The position numbers and the translations under genes are program-made. Below are positions 5,157 to 7,608 of a stretch of 7,608 bases of DNA, piece by piece. The stretch comes from Tannerellaceae bacterium (lineage in GTDB: Bacteria; Bacteroidota; Bacteroidia; Bacteroidales; Tannerellaceae): NCBI GenBank assembly GCA_020860805.1, contig JAJBTP010000115.1, positions 1 through 7,608 on the forward strand, in the 5' to 3' direction. How positions within the stretch are numbered: the stretch's first letter is position 1; each line of letters opens with the position of its first letter. The notes below the pieces were generated by a model. That model did not search any database and had not been told where the DNA came from. It saw only the letters and a program-made list of their open reading frames with translations.

Positions 5157-6896
5157 TTAAAATATATCTTTAATATGCCTTTTATTTGAGTCGAATGTAT
5201 CCCGTATTTCTCCTATACGGCCATCAATTAATAACTTATACATAGCCTGCGCAAATCCTGTCATTTGTGAAAATTCTACTTTCGGCGGCATTGCCAGCGC
5301 ATCCGGGTCAGTCATAACATTCACAAGAACAGGACCTTCGGTCTTAAAAGCTTTTTCCAGCGTTGGAAGAACTTCTTCCGGATTAGATACATTATATCCT
5401 GGTATTCCCATAGACATAGCAACCCGTGAGAAATCAGGATTATACATATCGGTTTCCCAATCCGGTAAACCTGCCACTTCCATCTCCAGTTTTACCATAC
5501 CCAACGAACGGTTATTAAAAACAATCACTTTAACCGGAAGTTTATACTGTACTATAGTGGCTAAATCTCCTAATAACATAGAGAGCCCACCATCCCCACA
5601 CAAAGCTACTACCTGCCGTTCCGGGAAAGCCAAAGCTGCCCCTATCGCCTGAGGCATAGCATTTGCCATAGAGCCATGATTAAATGAACCTATCATTTTA
5701 CGCTTACCTGTAGCTTCCAGATAACGAGCTCCCCAAACACAGGTCATACCCGTATCCACCGTAAAAATGGCATCAGCAGGAGCCAATAAATTAACCAAAG
5801 CCATCGTATATTCAGGAGAAATTTCAGAATCTTTCCCTTTTATCTCCATGATTTCCTGCAGGTTCTTTTTCACTTTATCATACATTTTCAAATGTTTATC
5901 CAGAAAATGGTGTTCCTCTTTCTGCCTAATCATCGGAATTAATTCTTTTAAAGTAGACAGGATATCTCCGCAAATACCTCTTGCCAGCTTAACCCGGCGC
6001 CCTAAACGTTCGGCTTTAATATCTACCTGTATGACTGTTTTATCACCTGGTAAAAAGTTCTCATAAGGAAAATCTGTGCCCAGCATTACCAGAACATCTG
6101 CATCCATAATACTGTGATAACCTGACGGCATACCCAACAAACCGGTTAATCCGACCTCATTCGGATTGTCATACTGGATTTCCATTTTACTTTTAAAAGT
6201 ATAGGCCACAGGAGCATGTAAAAGACGGGATAATTCCACCTCTTCTGCATGTGCATCTTTTGCACCAATTCCACAAAACAAAGTAATTTTATCAGAATTA
6301 TTAAGTATCTCAGCTATATCGGCAACCTCTTCTATGGAAGGAATTACCCGTGGGGAAGTTACATACGGTTTAATCGAAGAAATATCCTCTTTTTGACTCT
6401 GTGCAGATAAATCGCCCGGCAAACCTATTACGGCAACCCCTTTACGTGAAATCGCTGTTTGCATAGCAGCCTGTGCCATTCGGGGGAATTGTTCCGGAGT
6501 AATCGCTAACTCATTATAATAACTACAATCATCAAAAAGATGTAATGTATTGGTCTCCTGAAAAAATTTGGTACCCATTTCAAAACTGGGTATGGTAGAT
6601 GCAATGGCTAAAACAGGTGCCCCGGAACGGTGTGCATCATATAAACCGTTGATTAAATGCACATGCCCCGGGCCGCTACTACCGGCACAACAAGATAACT
6701 TCCCATGCAATTGTGCTTCCGCAGCAGCAGCGTATGCTCCGGTCTCTTCATGACGTACATGAATCCACTCTATTTTACCATTCCGACGCACTGCGTCATT
6801 CACATGGTTCAGGCTATCACCTGTTACTGCATATATGCGCTTGACACCTGCTGTAACCAGCATGTCTACCAATTTCTCCGAAATGTTTTTTGCCAT
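5157..6896 (-). CDS. poxB: Pyruvate oxidase / pyruvate:quinone dehydrogenase (PoxB type)
   Basis: This 579-residue enzyme depends on thiamine diphosphate and FAD, and is close in length to Escherichia coli PoxB (572). It oxidatively decarboxylates pyruvate to acetate and CO2 and passes electrons to membrane quinone. The three ThDP-enzyme domains are visible. The N-terminal Pyr domain has VTGDSLN (24-30), the catalytic glutamate in RHE50E, and AGSSGPGHVHLINGLYDAHR. The central FAD domain runs at about 180-350. The C-terminal PP domain has the ThDP/Mg motif starting GDGG (434-437) and ending in NN (461-462). Shared PoxB features include FFQET (111-115) and the EFSQMTGF segment near 541-548. The last ~23 residues (IDGRIGEIRDTF onward) sit where E. 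coli PoxB has its lipid-activated membrane-binding helix. The alternative, an acetolactate synthase, is unlikely given the PoxB-specific motifs. The start codon is within a 9-bp inverted repeat. Confidence 0.92.
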   Translation of the reverse strand: MAKNISEKLVDMLVTAGVKRIYAVTGDSLNHVNDAVRRNGKIEWIHVRHEETGAYAAAAEAQLHGKLSCCAGSSGPGHVHLINGLYDAHRSGAPVLAIASTIPSFEMGTKFFQETNTLHLFDDCSYYNELAITPEQFPRMAQAAMQTAISRKGVAVIGLPGDLSAQSQKEDISSIKPYVTSPRVIPSIEEVADIAEILNNSDKITLFCGIGAKDAHAEEVELSRLLHAPVAYTFKSKMEIQYDNPNEVGLTGLLGMPSGYHSIMDADVLVMLGTDFPYENFLPGDKTVIQVDIKAERLGRRVKLARGICGDILSTLKELIPMIRQKEEHHFLDKHLKMYDKVKKNLQEIMEIKGKDSEISPEYTMALVNLLAPADAIFTVDTGMTCVWGARYLEATGKRKMIGSFNHGSMANAMPQAIGAALAFPERQVVALCGDGGLSMLLGDLATIVQYKLPVKVIVFNNRSLGMVKLEMEVAGLPDWETDMYNPDFSRVAMSMGIPGYNVSNPEEVLPTLEKAFKTEGPVLVNVMTDPDALAMPPKVEFSQMTGFAQAMYKLLIDGRIGEIRDTFDSNKRHIKDIF

Positions 6897-6927
6897 ATTA
6901 GTCTGATTTTTTTAATAAACTAATATG
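6894..6927 (-). repeat. Inverted repeat pairing with the poxB start codon
   Basis: CATATTAGT (6894-6902) and ACTAATATG (6919-6927) are perfect 9-bp complements around a 16-base A/T-rich loop. In the poxB mRNA the second arm met by the ribosome is ACUAAUAUG, whose last three bases are the start codon. The hairpin would therefore hide the AUG. The stem has only two G-C pairs and would be weak, so it could equally be a DNA operator half-site pair. The minus-strand sequence ACTTTTTG at 6940-6933 is a poor match to the -7 motif; if used, transcription would begin close to the outer arm. Confidence 0.5.
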
Positions 6928-6968
6928 ATTAACAAAAAGTTTACACGGAACTTACCGAATTTAATAGA

Positions 6969-7608
6969 TTAATTGACATAAAAGAGAAGGGCTTCCACAA
7001 GGGTGTCATTGGTAAATTCAGTCTTGGTTATTTTTTCAGCTAATTCAGGATGATCACTGAAATATTTAGCTCCGGCAACCCTGAAATGCTGATTTGAACC
7101 ATAACCGGAATTAGGAGATAAAGATATACGTGTAGGATAGGTTTCCTCTGGTCTTTGTAAATATAACCAATGATTAGGAAGCATAGCTTTACCTATGTTT
7201 TCAATCGTAAGGACTTCATGTATATTCAAATCATATTGCTGAGCAACCATATATAAACAAATGGCACCTAAATTTAATAAGCAGACCATCCATTTCGATT
7301 GGTTATTCAATTCAGTAGTTTCACTTTTTATGCTTTTAAATTCATACGTTGGAGAATAAATAAACCGGACAGGAGAATCTGCCGGAGATGTATCACTCCA
7401 GGCATCTATATATTCTATCTGTTCACTATTTATAGTCTCTTCGTTGTGTCCATTCTGTAAAAGAACAGAGACACTGTTCACATGTGGTAATTCTATATTT
7501 CCACTTAATTGATAGCCTCCCTTTAGGTGAATAACTGCTTTACATTTTTTAGGATCATCAGGCATAGAAGCCTGTAGAGTACAAAAACAAGCTGAAAAAG
7601 AACAATAT
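6969..7608 (-). CDS. Secreted protein of unknown function (5' end off window)
   Basis: The frame is open from the window edge to a TAA at 6971-6969. An internal ATG at 7565 is unlikely to be the start, because the upstream codons read YCSFSACFCTLQAS, which looks like the second half of a signal peptide. FSAC resembles a weak lipobox, so a lipoprotein is possible. The mature part begins with a β-rich segment, KAVIHLKGGYQLSGNIELP, then a run resembling INSEQIEYIDAW. This pattern is common in Bacteroidetes exported proteins that start with a small β-barrel-like 'KDGSxxEG' module. A hydrophobic stretch (MVCLLNLGAICLYMVAQ) sits in the middle, and a C-terminal segment AKYFSDHPELAEKI ends in an acidic helix. 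I do not recognise a named family and assign no function. poxB begins 72 bases downstream on the same strand. Confidence 0.75.
   Translation of the reverse strand, partial: YCSFSACFCTLQASMPDDPKKCKAVIHLKGGYQLSGNIELPHVNSVSVLLQNGHNEETINSEQIEYIDAWSDTSPADSPVRFIYSPTYEFKSIKSETTELNNQSKWMVCLLNLGAICLYMVAQQYDLNIHEVLTIENIGKAMLPNHWLYLQRPEETYPTRISLSPNSGYGSNQHFRVAGAKYFSDHPELAEKITKTEFTNDTLVEALLFYVN

Noticed and set aside
6948..6959. Short imperfect palindrome CGGAACTTACCG in the gap upstream of poxB
   Set aside because: Only the three outer base pairs match well; expected by chance at this length.

Overview
The window looks like chromosomal DNA from a member of the order Bacteroidales (Bacteroides/Parabacteroides/Dysgonomonas-like). 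It is moderately AT-rich and tightly packed with genes. It encodes a Bacteroidetes-style TonB-dependent receptor with a long basic pre-signal extension and a DUF4833-type exported protein. Ribosome-binding sites are weak or absent, and several gene starts are preceded by boxes matching the Bacteroidetes -7 promoter motif TAnnTTTG. I cannot name the genus with confidence. I saw no mobile element, CRISPR array, tRNA or rRNA, and no gene-free stretch longer than about 90 bases.

Layout. Bases 1-136 (+) hold the last 44 codons of a long-chain flavodoxin. It is followed at once by a small FMN nitroreductase (150-704, +). Converging on it with a 5-base gap is a minus-strand pair: a TonB-dependent, BtuB-like outer-membrane receptor (3384-1360) and, 14 bases downstream, an exported YiiX/YebB-type permuted NlpC/P60 cysteine hydrolase (1345-710). 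Divergent from the receptor, across a 67-base intergenic region containing two face-to-face -7 boxes, is an exported Gfo/Idh/MocA-family oxidoreductase (3452-4558, +). It ends in an inverted repeat that probably serves as a bidirectional terminator shared with the next, convergent minus-strand cluster. That cluster, in transcription order, is a 5'-truncated secreted protein of unknown function (7608-6969), a PoxB-type pyruvate oxidase (6896-5157) and a DUF4833 secreted protein (5068-4568, start uncertain).

How the genes may work together. Flavodoxin and nitroreductase are both FMN redox proteins and probably share a transcript. The receptor and hydrolase form an outer-membrane/periplasm pair. 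The divergent oxidoreductase is also exported, so the 3.8-kb block 710-4558 encodes three cell-envelope proteins around one shared control region. PoxB feeds electrons from pyruvate to quinone at the membrane, producing acetate and CO2; its two neighbours are secreted proteins with no evident metabolic link. The most interesting sequence details are the palindromic divergent promoter, a 9-bp inverted repeat that pairs with the poxB start codon, the broken-looking 5' end of the DUF4833 gene, and the absence of room for a cobalamin riboswitch in front of a BtuB-like receptor. Most of the window is ordinary core genome, and I do not see a clearly novel multi-gene system.
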